Source: Prosapia bicincta (taxonomy: Eukaryota; Arthropoda; Insecta; Hemiptera; Cercopidae). From it: a stretch of DNA of 64,000 nucleotides. The stretch is from NCBI GenBank assembly GCA_036971475.1, contig JBAIZL010000002.1, positions 351,265,582 through 351,329,581 of the forward strand, written 5' to 3'. Both the position numbers and the translations under genes were made by a program. Positions 45,316 through 56,745 of this stretch are shown piece by piece. The notes under the pieces were generated by a model that saw only the letters and a program-made list of their open reading frames with translations, was not told the origin of the DNA and made no database searches. Every line of letters starts with the position of its first letter. Positions within the stretch are counted from its first letter, which is position 1.

Positions 45316-47799
45316 TCAAGGTTTACGTAGGTTAGGGTGGGGGTGGGGTGGGATATTTTGGTGGTGTGGGTGTATTTTGTGTGTATTAGGAGTTATGATG
45401 TCAAAAAGTGCGTGTGAGTTGTAATGTAATTGTGTATTGAGTATGTGTGTAGGGTGTAGTTTGAAGTGCCTATATATTTCGTATTGTTCGGTTGTGTAGC
45501 GTTGGTTATTTCTGTGTTGTTTATGAAGAATTTGTAAGTTAGATGTTATGTCTGTGTAGTCGTGTTTTGTGGAGTTGAGATGATCGGCGAAGTTTGATTG
45601 GTAGTTATTGTTTTTTAGTGCTTTTATATGTTCTTGGTAACGTGTGTGAAATGACCTCCCTGTCTGGCCTATGTAAAAACTGGGGCATGAACTGCAAGTT
45701 AGTTTGTAAACTCCAGTGGTGTTGTAAATGTCCTTGATTTTGCTGTTGGGTTTAAATTGTTTGTTGAGAGTGTTGTGTGTGGAGTAAGCTATTTTGTAGT
45801 TGTATTTTCGTAATGTGTTGGTTAGATTGTGGGTTTTGGATGATCTGTAAGGTATTGATAAGTATTTTATGGGATTGTCATCTTGTGTGTTTGTATTTGG
45901 GTTATTATGTTTATTTTTTAGGCGGTTGTATAGTTTGTCTATCATTGTTGGGTTGTATCCGTTTGTTTGTGTTATATATTTTATGGTGTTTAACTCCTGG
46001 TAGTGTTCATCTTTGTCTAATGGTGTTTTGAGGAGGCGGTATATCATGGTATTGTAAGCAGCTAGTTTGTGTTGGTGTGGGTGGTTTGAGGAACTGTGTA
46101 TGGTCGTATTAGTGCTGGTGGGTTTTCGGTATATGTTGAATTTATGTGTTTGTTTGTCTGTTCGTTTAATTGTGAGGTCTAAGAAGTTAAGGGAGTTTTG
46201 TTGTTCTGTTTCGATGGTGTATGTTAGTTTAGGGTGTATGGAATTTAGGTGTTTTAGAAATATGTGTGCTCTGCGTGTGTTGCCTTTATATAATGTTATG
46301 ATGTCGTCGACGTATCTGTACCAGTAAATTATGTTATCTGAGTATTTGTTATTGTGTAAAATGTGGTTTTGTTCGATGTGGTGTATGAATATTTCTGCTA
46401 AGATGCTTGCTATGGGGGAGCCCATAGGTAGTCCATCTTTCTGGCTGTAGTATGTGTTGTTGTAGGTGAAATAATTTTGAGAAGTGATTAATCTTGTGAG
46501 GTGGATGATTTCGTCAATGTGTGTATGTGGTGTATTTGTGTCTATTAGCATGTTTTTGAGGATGTCTATGGTTTCTGGAATGGGGATGTTTGTATATAGA
46601 TTTGATATATCAAAAGAGACTAAGGTGGAGTTGTGTGGAATATTTACGTTTTTAATTTTGTCTATTAGATTTAGGCTATTTTTTATGCTACAATGGTTAT
46701 TAAATTTTATATGGTTTCGGATAGTTTTGTCGAGGAATTTGGCTAGAAGATGAGAAGGGGCGCTTGTATGGTTTATTAGTGGACGTATTGGGATGTCTGT
46801 TTTGTGAAGTTTGGGCAGGGCGTTTAGTTTGGGGGCTATTGGCTTTATTTGTTTTAGGTGCTTCTTGGTGTGGTGTGGGATTATAAGTTTTGTTTTGTTA
46901 ATTGCTTCTTTGATTAGAGCGTTGTATTTTGTTGTTGGGTCTTCTTTTAGTGTAATGATGTTGTTATTTTGGATGAAACTGTGTACTTTTATGTTGGGGT
47001 CGCTGTTCTTAATAATTACCGTTGTGTTGCCTTTGTCAGCTTTGGTGATGGTTAAATTTTGTTTTTTTAATTTGTTTTTGATGGATTTGGCTGCTTTTAA
47101 TTCTTGGGTATTTGTTTTGGGGGGCTTAATTTGGGTTATTTTTTGTTTTATTTGGTGTCTGATTGCATCTTGTTGTTCTAACGGTGTGTTGTGTTGGATT
47201 GTATTTTCAAGATCTAATATTAGGGTTTTGGTGAAATTTTGTTGGCTGTATTTGGGTGTGATGTTATGTTTTAAGCCTTTGTCTAATAGGTTTAATTCAT
47301 TATTTGAAAATGTTGTGTTGGTGAGATTTATAGTTCTGGGGTGAAAAACGTGTGTTGTGTTAATAACCTGTTTTGGGTGTTGTGCGTTTTTTAGGTTATG
47401 TATTTTTTTGTTATGTGTATGTTTTATTTTATTTTTTGTTTCTGTGATTAGTGTATTAGTGAAGTTTACTTTTTCTTGCAGTTCGATGTAGTGTAGTTCC
47501 ATGGTAAGCTGTTGGTATAGGTTATAAGCTATTTTGTTGAGATCGTTTTTTTGTTTATATAAATGTTTTATAGTGTTTTTGATGTAGAGTGTTTGAGCCT
47601 GGTGTGTGGTTTTTATAGGAGCTGGGTTGTTATTTTGGTTTTTAATTTGTATTTTGGCGTAATTGGGTGTAATTTTATGTTTTAGACATTGTATGTTGAA
47701 GGAGATGTGAAGGGAAAGTTTTGTTACCTTGAGATGTGCGTTACGGTATCGATGGATGGTTGATGCTTGGCTTGCAATATTAACATTTGTTGATTCCAT
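45316..47799 (-). CDS. Penelope-like reverse transcriptase with C-terminal GIY-YIG endonuclease
   Basis: An intact 827-aa PLE protein. After a helical, Lys/Asn-rich N-terminus come the RT motifs: ALPKLHKTDIPIRPLINHTS (about 345), LVSFDISNLYTNIPI, QKDGLPMGSPIASILAEIFI, the catalytic YRYVDDII (about 495) and LNFLDLTI. The C-terminal GIY-YIG domain has a CSSC zinc-knuckle-like pair followed by FYIGQTGRSFHTRYQEH (about 700-720). This is the canonical endonuclease-bearing PLE class. Codon use is strongly A/C-rich, unlike Wolbachia. Frames on the opposite strand here are shadows. Confidence 0.97.
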   Translation of the reverse strand: MESTNVNIASQASTIHRYRNAHLKVTKLSLHISFNIQCLKHKITPNYAKIQIKNQNNNPAPIKTTHQAQTLYIKNTIKHLYKQKNDLNKIAYNLYQQLTMELHYIELQEKVNFTNTLITETKNKIKHTHNKKIHNLKNAQHPKQVINTTHVFHPRTINLTNTTFSNNELNLLDKGLKHNITPKYSQQNFTKTLILDLENTIQHNTPLEQQDAIRHQIKQKITQIKPPKTNTQELKAAKSIKNKLKKQNLTITKADKGNTTVIIKNSDPNIKVHSFIQNNNIITLKEDPTTKYNALIKEAINKTKLIIPHHTKKHLKQIKPIAPKLNALPKLHKTDIPIRPLINHTSAPSHLLAKFLDKTIRNHIKFNNHCSIKNSLNLIDKIKNVNIPHNSTLVSFDISNLYTNIPIPETIDILKNMLIDTNTPHTHIDEIIHLTRLITSQNYFTYNNTYYSQKDGLPMGSPIASILAEIFIHHIEQNHILHNNKYSDNIIYWYRYVDDIITLYKGNTRRAHIFLKHLNSIHPKLTYTIETEQQNSLNFLDLTIKRTDKQTHKFNIYRKPTSTNTTIHSSSNHPHQHKLAAYNTMIYRLLKTPLDKDEHYQELNTIKYITQTNGYNPTMIDKLYNRLKNKHNNPNTNTQDDNPIKYLSIPYRSSKTHNLTNTLRKYNYKIAYSTHNTLNKQFKPNSKIKDIYNTTGVYKLTCSSCPSFYIGQTGRSFHTRYQEHIKALKNNNYQSNFADHLNSTKHDYTDITSNLQILHKQHRNNQRYTTEQYEIYRHFKLHPTHILNTQLHYNSHALFDIITPNTHKIHPHHQNIPPHPHPNLRKP

Positions 47800-47880
47800 C
47801 TTCGCGTGACATGAATGTTTTAAAACATTTTTTATAAAAAAAAAAAAAGTTGTAAGTGATTACTAGTAGCTCACGCGAAG

Positions 47881-50800
47881 ATGGAATCAACAAATGTTAA
47901 TATTGCAAGCCAAGCATCAACCATCCATCGATACCGTAACGCACATCTCAAGGTAACAAAACTTTCCCTTCACATCTCCTTCAACATACAATGTCTAAAA
48001 CATAAAATTACACCCAATTACGCCAAAATACAAATTAAAAACAAAAATAACAACCCAGCTGCTATAAAAACCACACACCAGGCTCAAACACTCTACATCA
48101 AAAACACTATAAAACATTTATATAAACAAAAAACGATCTCAACAAAATAGCTTATAACCTATACCAACAGCTTACCATGGAACTACACTACATCGAACTG
48201 CAAGAAGTAGTAAACTTCACTAATACACTAATCACAGAAACAAAAAATAAAATAAAACATACACATAACAAAAAAATACATAACCTAAAAAACGCACAAC
48301 ACCCAAAACAGGTTATTAACACAACACACGTTTTTCACCCCAGAACTATAAATCTCACCAACACAACATTTTCAAATAATGAATTAAACCTATTAGACAA
48401 AGGCTTAAAACATAACATCACACCCAAATACAGCCAACAAAATTTCACCAAAACCCTAATATTAGATCTTGAAAATACAATCCAACACAACACACCGTTA
48501 GAACAACAAGATGCAATCAGACACCAAATAAAACAAAAAATAACCCAAATTAAGCCCCCCCAAAACAAATACCCAAGAATTAAAAGCAGCCAAATCCATC
48601 AAAAACAAATTAAAAAAACAAAATTTAACCATCACCAAAGCTGACAAAGGCAACACAACGGTAATTATTAAGAACAGCGACCTCAACATAAAAGTACACA
48701 GTTTCATCCAAAATAACAACATCATTACACTAAAAGAAGACCCAACAACAAAATACAACGCTCTAATCAAAGAAGCAATTAACAAAACAAAACTTATAAT
48801 CCCTCACCACACCAAGAAGCACCTAAAACAAATAAAGCCAATAGCCCCCAAACTAAACGCCCTGCCCAAACTTCACAAAACAGACATCCCAATACGTCCA
48901 CTAATAAACCATACAAGCGCCCCTTCTCATCTTCTAGCCAAATTCCTCGACAAAACTATCCGAAACCATATAAAATTTAATAACCATTGTAGCATAAAAA
49001 ATAGCCTAAATCTAATAGACAAAATTAAAAACGTAAATATTCCACACAACTCCACCTTAGTCTCTTTTGATATATCAAATCTATATACAAACATCCCCAT
49101 TCCAGAAACCATAGACATCCTCAAAAACATGCTTATAGACACAAATACACCACATACTGCGGCGAGCAATATTCTCTTGGAATACATGCCGCAAAAATAT
49201 AAAATGTAAAACATAAAGAGTCTAAAGTTCTTGTAAGTAAAACAAACCAAGCCACCGTGGGAAGGGTTTGAAACTTAAGTTTAAGGCCGTTTGCATGGGG
49301 AAGATGGTCAAAATTGGCTTAGAGTTACCATCGACATTTCCAGAGATAAAGCAAGACGAGAAAAATCAAAAATAAAGAATAATAAAATTCCATCAGAAGC
49401 ACCCTTAAAGAGTTATACGGCTTGATCGAAAAAATGGATTAAATCGATCGGTCTATCAATTTTGCGAGCCGTTACGCACTAGTACAAAAGAAGTGCGCGC
49501 GCCGATCAGGCGACATCGTTTTAAGATCCTTATTGGTTGTCAACTCGTGGGAACGGACTGCAGGTGGGGGTGTTTTCCCGGGTTGTGCAGGCCAAGCGTC
49601 TTTTGAAGCCCCAGCTAAACCAGGACTCTCGAAGGGTAAGGTCGGTGTCGGGCGTAGCTCCGGTAAAACAATGAACAATAGTTTGTTACCGTAAATAGTT
49701 CAAAAACTATGAGTGGCTAGGGAAAGTTTGTTTCGTTGAGATGTCGTGACGCTGTAGTTTCGTATGGGGCCCTTTCGCATTTCAAGATCGCTGCGAAAGA
49801 GGTTCCCATAAATTTCCATCAAATTATGTGCGAGCGTCGTTAAATGTGTGTGTTACAGCCTTACTAGAAAGACAAGGCGATGTGAACAGTGTAACCTAGC
49901 AAACAGTTTTAAAAGTGTGAGTCTAAATTTCTAACAAAATTAAACAAAATTTAACTAAATTGATAAACGTTTTTAAAAGATTTTTCTATTTCTTTTCTGT
50001 GTTAAGAAATGCCCAAGAACTGTGTTAAAAGAAGGGCTTAAAGCTAAAATTTTACTGGTAACCGTTAAAATTTAAAAGAGGTGCGAATGGCATCGAAGAA
50101 AGAAGATGGAAGGATTTCAACCAAAGGGTGAAGCGAGCTGATCTACCTGAGGCCTAGCAGACACACAAAGGGATGGAGGATTTCAAAGATGGCGGCAACG
50201 CGTGGGAAGTCATCCAAGTATTCTTACGTGGAAGCAAAGCATCAGCCAAGCCGGATTTTCCCCACCCCGTTGGAGAACAAAGGGAGAGACGGAGAAGAGA
50301 GGGAGAAGAAAGGCAAGCCATGCTTTGTGTGGAATCAGGTCAGATCTAAATTGTTTTCCCTTTGCAAATTAAAATTTTAATTTGAAGAATTTTTTCTAAA
50401 TTGGGAAAATGTTATAAAATTTAAATAAATTTTCAAATCATTAACAGTAAACTTTAAATTTTACAAGTAAATGCTGGTGGCTTTGTTTTAAAGAGTGGGG
50501 GGTTTCAAGATGGCGATGCCATAAATGCAGAAATTATGTTGTATTTTATGAATGTAAGGGAAATAGAAATTTTAGATTAGAACTTATGTAAAGGGAAGGG
50601 GTTTTAAATAAACAAATCAAATAAAGGGATTTAAATTAATTAAAGAGTTTAAAATCTTATGAAGGTGTAAAGAATTTAAATAAAAGATGTGTTGAAATAA
50701 AGTTAAATATAAATTGCTAAATGTAAATATCCAAGATGGCGGACAAAAGGCCATTGTTTACAACAGCTGATTGGAAGGCTATGCTTTAGTTTCAGGTACT

Positions 50801-53800
50801 CCTATAAACAGGAGTGTTACTTCATATAATTAAATTAAACTAAATTGGTATTTTATTTAGAAGGAGTCATTACGACATTTTTCCATATGAAACAAATTGA
50901 CATAAATTGTTTTCATTTAAAATAAACAAGGGTTCTAACAAATTGAAGCTTTTTAATGTAAACTTTTGATTTTATAAAGTAAAGGGTGAAATTATATATG
51001 TGTATAAAATAAATTGAATCAAACCAAGGTTGGAGTAAGAATAAAGGGAAATGATTTTAATATGGGTAGATTTTAAATTTTTAAAAGGTACAATAAAAGG
51101 GTTAAGTTAAACAAGAGATTTTAAATTTGTAAGTGGGTCTAGCTAACCAAATTAATATGTTAATATAAGTTTTCTTTTTTGAATTATAAGTATATATATA
51201 TTGTTTATTTCATGATTTATGTGTAGTTAAAAAAAAATATCTTGGTGGTAGAGTAACTTAGAAAGAAAATTGAAATCTTTGCAAATTGGTTTAAAAAAAT
51301 GTAAGTTCTATAATAAAGGCAAATGGGCTTGTAGCCATTTAGCAAAGGTTACTAAACATTTATTAAATAGCAATTTCCTTCAGAAATTGCATTGATAAAT
51401 TTTAAATAAATTTTAATTAAACTTCAGTATGCATAATTGTCATGAAGAAAGGGTTAATTCAAATGATAACCAAAGGGTTACATATTTTACATTAAAAGGT
51501 TTTAACTATGATTAAATAAGTTGTAAACAAAACTTCAGTATTTAAAATTTTAATGAAGAAAGGGTTAACCAAATGATAACTAAAGGGTTTTTTATTTTAT
51601 ATAAAAAGGGTTAAATAAATTTTAAAATTTGTAAATTTCTTTGTAAATGATCAAGGATCAGTTCAAAAGGGTGTAACTAGGTTTTAATAAATATAAATAA
51701 ATTTCATTATGTGAATTTTCATGCCGAAAGGGTTAATCAAAGAGTAATCAAAGGATTAAATATTTTCTAATCAAAGGGTTAAATGAATATAAATAAATTT
51801 GTAGATTTTGTAAATGAGTGAAGATATGTTTGAAAAAGGTTTTAAATATGTTTCAGTAAACATTTTTATTAAAATATGTATTTAAATATTATAATTTCAA
51901 TATGGGAAGGTGTTTGAATTTATTCAGCAGATGTTTTAACAATTTTTATAAATTATGATTTGATGTTCAGTAAATATTTTGATAGTCTTGTAGGAGATAT
52001 GGCTATATGTTTTATATGTAATTTTTGTTTCAGTATGTACTTCATAATTGGTTTTTATATAATTTGATATGTTTTATGAAATTGCTTTTAGGTTGTTTGG
52101 TAAAATTGATTGAAAATTTACCTGCTAAAGTAAATAGAATTTGAATTTTAAATTGCTCATTTTAAATTGATAAAGATATAGAAAAAATTATATCATTTAA
52201 ATGGCTATGTAAAATATGGCCATAAATAAAGTAGTGTGTTTAGAAAGTTTAAATAAATTGAACAAAATGTGAAAAGTAGGGATCTTTCGGAGTGTGTTGA
52301 AAAGTAAGGCTTTGCTTGAATCAACGAATATTTGTAATTTGTAACAATTAAAATTTTCAGTAAAAAGTTAAGTAAACAAAACCATATATTGACGTTTAAA
52401 ATCGCAAGGTTGAGAACCTGGGATAATGAAATAAAATTATGACAAGTTGTAAAGGGTTATATTTCCGACAAGTAAGATTGACCGTCAAGTAGAGCGAAGT
52501 TTTACGTTTTGGCATACTCTGAATGAAAGAAAATTAAAATCGTAAATTCTTAATTTAAATTTTAAATGTCAACTAAAATAAGCAGAGTTGGTTTCTTAAC
52601 TGTGTTAAGAACCAACACAAAGGATAAATTTTTTTTTTTTGTCAAATAAATTGCAGACTGTGCATTGTAATATTAAATTTTAAATTTTTTAAAAATTAAA
52701 AAATAAAGATTTTTTAACTAACTTGCAAACAAACTGAGTATTATTTTAAACAAGTTTCTTACACTCTCCTACAGTTGATATGGTCATTTCGCCGTTTAGA
52801 TGTCTTTCAAAAGAACCCATCCCCCGGGACGACTTACCCGTTAAGGGTAGAATCCGCAGCAAGTTAGGTTTTTTCTTTTTTAAGTCCAGTGACTTGTTCT
52901 CTGGCAGATTTTGGCGAGCATTGCACAGCGTTCGTGGTTTTTGCTGCGAGCGGCTCGTTTCAAAATTCTTGCTTTGCAACGGGCGTTGGTGGGCGGGCTT
53001 GCGCGCGCGTGCTGGTCAACGACGGTAGGGTTGACGGCACGGCGCTGTGCGTAGGTGCTGGCCTGGTCCGTTGCAATACACACATTGACGAAATCATCCA
53101 CCTCACAAGATTGATCACTTCTCAAAATTATTTCACCTACAACAACACATACTACAGCCAGAAAGATGGATTACCTATGGGCTCCCCCATAGCAAGCATC
53201 TTAGCAGAAATATTCATACACCACATCGAACAAAACCACATTTTACACAATAACAAATACTCAGATAACATAATTTACTGGTACAGATACGTCGACGACA
53301 TCATAACATTATATAAAGGCAACACACGCAGAGCACACATATTTCTAAAACACCTAAATTCCATACACCCTAAACTAACATACACCATCGAAACAGAACA
53401 ACAAAACTCCCTTAACTTCTTAGACCTCACAATTAACCGAACAGACAAACAAACACATAAATTCAACATATACCGAAAACCCACCAGCACTAATACGACC
53501 ATACACAGTTCCTCAAACCACCCACACCAACACAAACTAGCTGCTTACAATACCATGATATACCGCCTCCTCAAAACACCATTAGACAAAGATGAACACT
53601 ACCAGGAGTTAAACACCATAAAATATATAGCACAAACAAACGGATACAACCCAACAATGATAGACAAACTATACAACCGCCTAAAAAATAAACATAATAA
53701 CCCAAATACAAACACACAAGATGACAATCCCATAAAATACTTATCAATACCTTACAGATCATCCAAAACCCACAATCTAACCAACACATTACGAAAATAC

Positions 53801-54271
53801 AACTACAAAATAGCTTACTCCACACACAACACTCTCAACAAACAATTTAAACCCAACAGAAAAATCAAGGACATTTACAACACCACTGGAGTTTACAAAC
53901 TAACTTGCAGTTCATGCCCCAGTTTTTACATAGGCCAGACAGGGAGGTCATTTCACACACGTTACCAAGAACATATAAAAGCACTAAAAAACAATAACTA
54001 CCAATCAAACTTCGCCGATCATCTCAACTCCACAAAACACGACTACACAGACATAACATCTAACTTACAAATTCTTCATAAACAACACAGAAATAACCAA
54101 CGCTACACAACCGAACAATACGAAATATATAGGCACTTCAAACTACACCCTACACACATACTCAATACACAATTACATTACAACTCACACGCACTTTTTG
54201 ACATCATAACTCCTAATACACACAAAATACACCCACACCACCAAAATATCCCACCCCCACCCCCACCCTAA
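47881..54271 (+). pseudogene. Second PLE reverse transcriptase copy, frameshifted and interrupted
   Basis: Starts with the same MESTNVNIASQASTIHRYRN as the intact copy. Frameshifts near 48,130 and 48,560-48,640 break it. The RT region then continues until LIDTNTPHT at 49,157, where a 3.9-kb insertion begins. It resumes after 53,075 with THIDEIIHLTRLITSQNYF, through YRYVDDII and the GIY-YIG domain, to 54,271. Sequence is nearly identical to the minus copy, so the pair is of one age. A 460-codon open frame (52,889-54,271) fuses inserted sequence to the RT/GIY-YIG half. Confidence 0.93.
49158..53075. mobile_element. 3.9-kb AT-rich insertion in the second PLE copy, TG...CA ends
   Basis: The insertion begins TGCGGCGAGC and ends CCGTTGCA and is flanked by ATAC on both sides (49,154-49,157 and 53,076-53,079), the pattern of an LTR or solo LTR. 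No internal coding region or second LTR is recognisable. The outer parts (49,440-49,830 and 52,900-53,075) are GC-richer; the middle is AT-rich with repeated AAGGGTTAAA and CAAGATGGCG words. A degenerate repeat of about 110-200 bases (ACTTCAGTAT...GAAGAAAGGGTTAA) lies at 51,423-51,830. No gene in this stretch is supported. It could equally be a non-autonomous element of another class. Confidence 0.6.
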
Positions 54272-54301
54272 CCTACGTAAACCTTGAGATCAGTTACGGT
54301 C

Positions 54302-54343
54302 TGAGTTGACAAAGGGACACATCTCCCGAAACGGCCGTCCTCA
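54302..54343 (+). ncRNA. Hammerhead-ribozyme-like motif, PLE plus copy
   Basis: Stem I TGAG/CTCA; core TTGACAA in place of CTGANGA; stem II GGGA...TCCC (54,314-54,317 and 54,324-54,327); GAAA at 54,328-54,331; short stem III; and GTC at 54,337-54,339 as the cleavage triplet. Hammerhead ribozymes are known in PLE pseudo-LTRs. The two core changes fall at positions 3 and 8, which pair with each other, so a C-G pair becomes U-A. Activity is unknown. Confidence 0.6.
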
Positions 54344-54414
54344 ACACAAAAAAGTAAGTGCTACTATAGGCAAGTTAAAACATTTTTTATAAAAAAAAAA
54401 AAAAAAAGTTGTAA

Positions 54415-54425
54415 ACAAAAAAATA
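54415..54425. other. Right target-site duplication of the PLE pair (ACAAAAAAATA)
   Basis: Direct repeat of 45,139-45,149. The bacterial yihY frame continues to the right. Confidence 0.85.
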
Positions 54426-55151
54426 GTTATGATACTACCATGCCACCCAAACTTCCGTATATCAAATCCAGTTGGCTAAAGGAAGCTTTTAAGTACTGTT
54501 TGAAAGCTGTAGCTGAAATTGTCCACAGCTACACAAGACCCAGGAATTACATCCGATAAATTTTGTTTTATATTCGGTAACATAAAATATAGCCAAGAGA
54601 CTACTATGAAGAGTATAAATTCAATGGAAAGATATTTGGTATAACTTAACCCATGATAGGAAAAATAAATTAGCATTGGTACTAATGTAGAGAATATTAT
54701 AGTCAGAGTTATAATAAGCGTAATTACTAAAAATTGCAATATGCTTAATACTCTTCTCAATATATAAGGTGGCGAAACTGGAACTCTATAAGCTTTATTC
54801 ATTATTGTTCTCAGCCTTTTCAATCGTTGATGAAGCAGTCCAAACAGCACCTACAATCGCCAAAGTTAATAAACTTTGCGGCGGACCTGATATTATCTCC
54901 CTAATGCGTGGCATTAAAGATGCTAAAATATCCTGTGGCATGTTATCAATTATAAATGTCCAGCCGATGTTATACTGATCTAAGAAATTTGCAAATGTTG
55001 ACGCTAAAGCCATTAAAACGATGAGAAAAGGAAATATGGACAACAAGATTAAAAATGATAAGTATCCCGCATGCTCCATTCCGTCATTATAAATTGTGTC
55101 AATCAAAGCACGATAAAGGCAATAAAGGATACTGTAAAATTTCTGTAGCAC
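54426..55151 (-). pseudogene. YihY/BrkB inner-membrane protein, broken
   Basis: From 55,151: MLQKFYSILYCLYRALIDTI, then a typical YihY segment NDGMEHAGYLSFLILLSIFP and MALASTFANF. A frameshift near 54,800-54,850 leads to NKAYRVPVSPPYILRRVLSI and several membrane helices, and another near 54,500 leads to LKASFSQLDLIYGSLGGMVV. The last helix and C-terminus lie on the far side of the PLE pair at 45,069-45,149. About six membrane segments. Formerly annotated as ribonuclease BN; probably a membrane protein of unknown role. Confidence 0.8.
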
Positions 55152-55444
55152 TATAATACAAACAAACCAAGTAAGGTATTCTAAATGAAATAAAATATAT
55201 TTTTAAGTAAAAACTCCTGGAATGTTATATAGAGTCACAAGAAATCACTTGACAAACCCTTTCAATCTCCTCACAGTAACACTGAAGGTATTAATTTATC
55301 TTCAATCTGTGCAGATTAAATGACAGGAGCACTGTGTTATAATGTAAAACAAAATAACATAGATTTTAAGAGAACAATTCCTAGAAAATTTTTACATCCC
55401 AAAAAAGGTAAATCGTGTTAACGCTGTTTCAACCCAGAATTAGC

Positions 55445-56414
55445 ATGTGGTTGGAAAAATTTAAATTTAACAATAAACCCATATATACTACAGATGGGGA
55501 GCTGCGTATTGTGAAAACTCTCTTAATCTATTGCCGCAATTACCAGATAACAGCTTAGACCTCGTAATCACCAGTCCACCGTTTGCTTTGCAAATAAAAA
55601 AAGAATATGGAAATGAATCTCAAGCGGAATATGTTGCATGGCTTAGCCAATTTGCAAAATTAGTATATAGCAAACTCAAAGATACAGGAAGTTTCGTACT
55701 TGATCTGGGTGGGGCTTATGAAAAAGGTGTGCCATCTAGAAGTCTATATATGTTAGAGTGCTTATGCATTTTTGTGACGATATAGGCTTCTTTCTTGCAG
55801 AAGTTTTGTATTGGTATAATCCTTCTAAATTGCTAAGTTCAATTGAATGGGTAAATAAGACGAAAATCAGAGCAAAAGATTCTGTTAATACAGTATGGTG
55901 GTTCAGCAAAACTGAGTGGCCTAAAGCAGATGTCACAATGGTGCTAGCGGAATACAGTGACCGCATGAAAAAGCTTATCGAGAACCCCAAGGCTTATTAT
56001 TTTCCAAAAGAACGACCATCAGGGCATAATATTGGTAGCAGCTTTGGTAAAGATAATGGAGTAGCAATTCCATCAAATCTTTTGCAAATTTCCAATACAG
56101 GATCTAACAGCCGGTATCTTGCTGCATGCAGGGAACTACGTATAAAAGAGCATAAAGCTAGATTCCCTGCCAAATTACCTCAATTTTTTATTCGGTTTCT
56201 CACACAACCAAGAGACGTTGTTTTAGACATTTTTGCTGGTTCAAATACAACGGGTTTTGTATGTGAGCAAGAAGACCGCCACTGGTTGGCATTTGAAGAA
56301 AATAGAGAATACCTTGCTGCATCTGCTTTTAGATTTTTAGAAAAAGAATGCTCAAAGAGAAAGTTAGAGGCTAACGCATTGTTCATGGTGAAGAGCAAGA
56401 CAGAACACCTTTGA
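55445..56414 (+). pseudogene. Beta-class DNA methyltransferase (phage WO type), frameshifted
   Basis: Site-specific DNA methyltransferase with motif order IV then I. Start at ATG 55,445 (MWLEKFKFNNKPIYTTDG), frameshift near 55,500, then motif IV DLVITSPPFALQ and SFVLDLGGAY. A second frameshift near 55,760 leads to VLYWYNPSKL, VWWFSKTEWPKADV and the SAM-binding DIFAGSNTTGFVCE, then WLAFEEN. The TSPPF motif and order indicate amino-methylation (N6-adenine or N4-cytosine). Such genes occur in phage WO. The 290 bases before the start hold no gene. Confidence 0.85.
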
Positions 56415-56745
56415 TTAAAAGAGAGTAGGGAACTGCGCTGTCTCAACCACTACAACTATAGCTTGAAAAATTAATCAGAGCTAGATCGTGAGAAAGAACT
56501 AAGTGCTACTTACTTAACAAATTTACTGATATCGGTTTTCGAACTTGCCTTCTTCCATCACCCATCCTTATTGGTAGCTATGCAACAAAGCCAGTGCAGG
56601 GCAGACTTATATATAGGTCTTCTATAAATTCTTATGCGATAAGCATTTGACAGTAACTGGGTAAAATATTCAAGTTTTCTAATTCCACAATTTGCTGTCT
56701 CAATAACCACAACTAAATTCACACATTTTAGTACTAGGAGAAAAT
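56415..56745. other. Intergenic stretch without a recognisable gene
   Basis: Contains a repeated phrase, CTGTCTCAACCACTACAACTA near 56,439 and CTGTCTCAATAACCACAACTA near 56,695, and GTACTAGGAGAAAAT as the ribosome-binding site of the next gene. Confidence 0.5.

Larger units (their letters stand above)
45150..54414. mobile_element. Head-to-head pair of Penelope-like retroelements
   Basis: Two copies of one element in inverted, head-to-head order share a single outer target duplication. The minus copy (about 45,150-47,815) keeps an intact ORF. The plus copy (about 47,816-54,414) is frameshifted and split by a 3.9-kb insertion. At the left end a short copy of the ORF start plus 5' leader (45,150-45,200) lies downstream of the minus copy in direct orientation, the pseudo-LTR structure typical of PLEs. 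Both outer ends carry ATTTTTTATAAAA plus an A-run. Confidence 0.93.

Noticed and set aside
45777..47344. Several plus-strand frames of 84-177 codons opposite the PLE protein
   Set aside because: They are antisense shadows of the A/C-rich RT gene and appear again, in mirror image, against the second copy.
49472..50380. Short frames in the 3.9-kb insertion
   Set aside because: Under 70 codons each, no motifs, and not linked to each other.
7991..56414. A complete phage WO prophage
   Set aside because: Only a portal remnant, a methyltransferase and a toxin-antitoxin pair are seen, far apart; no terminase, capsid, baseplate or tail gene.
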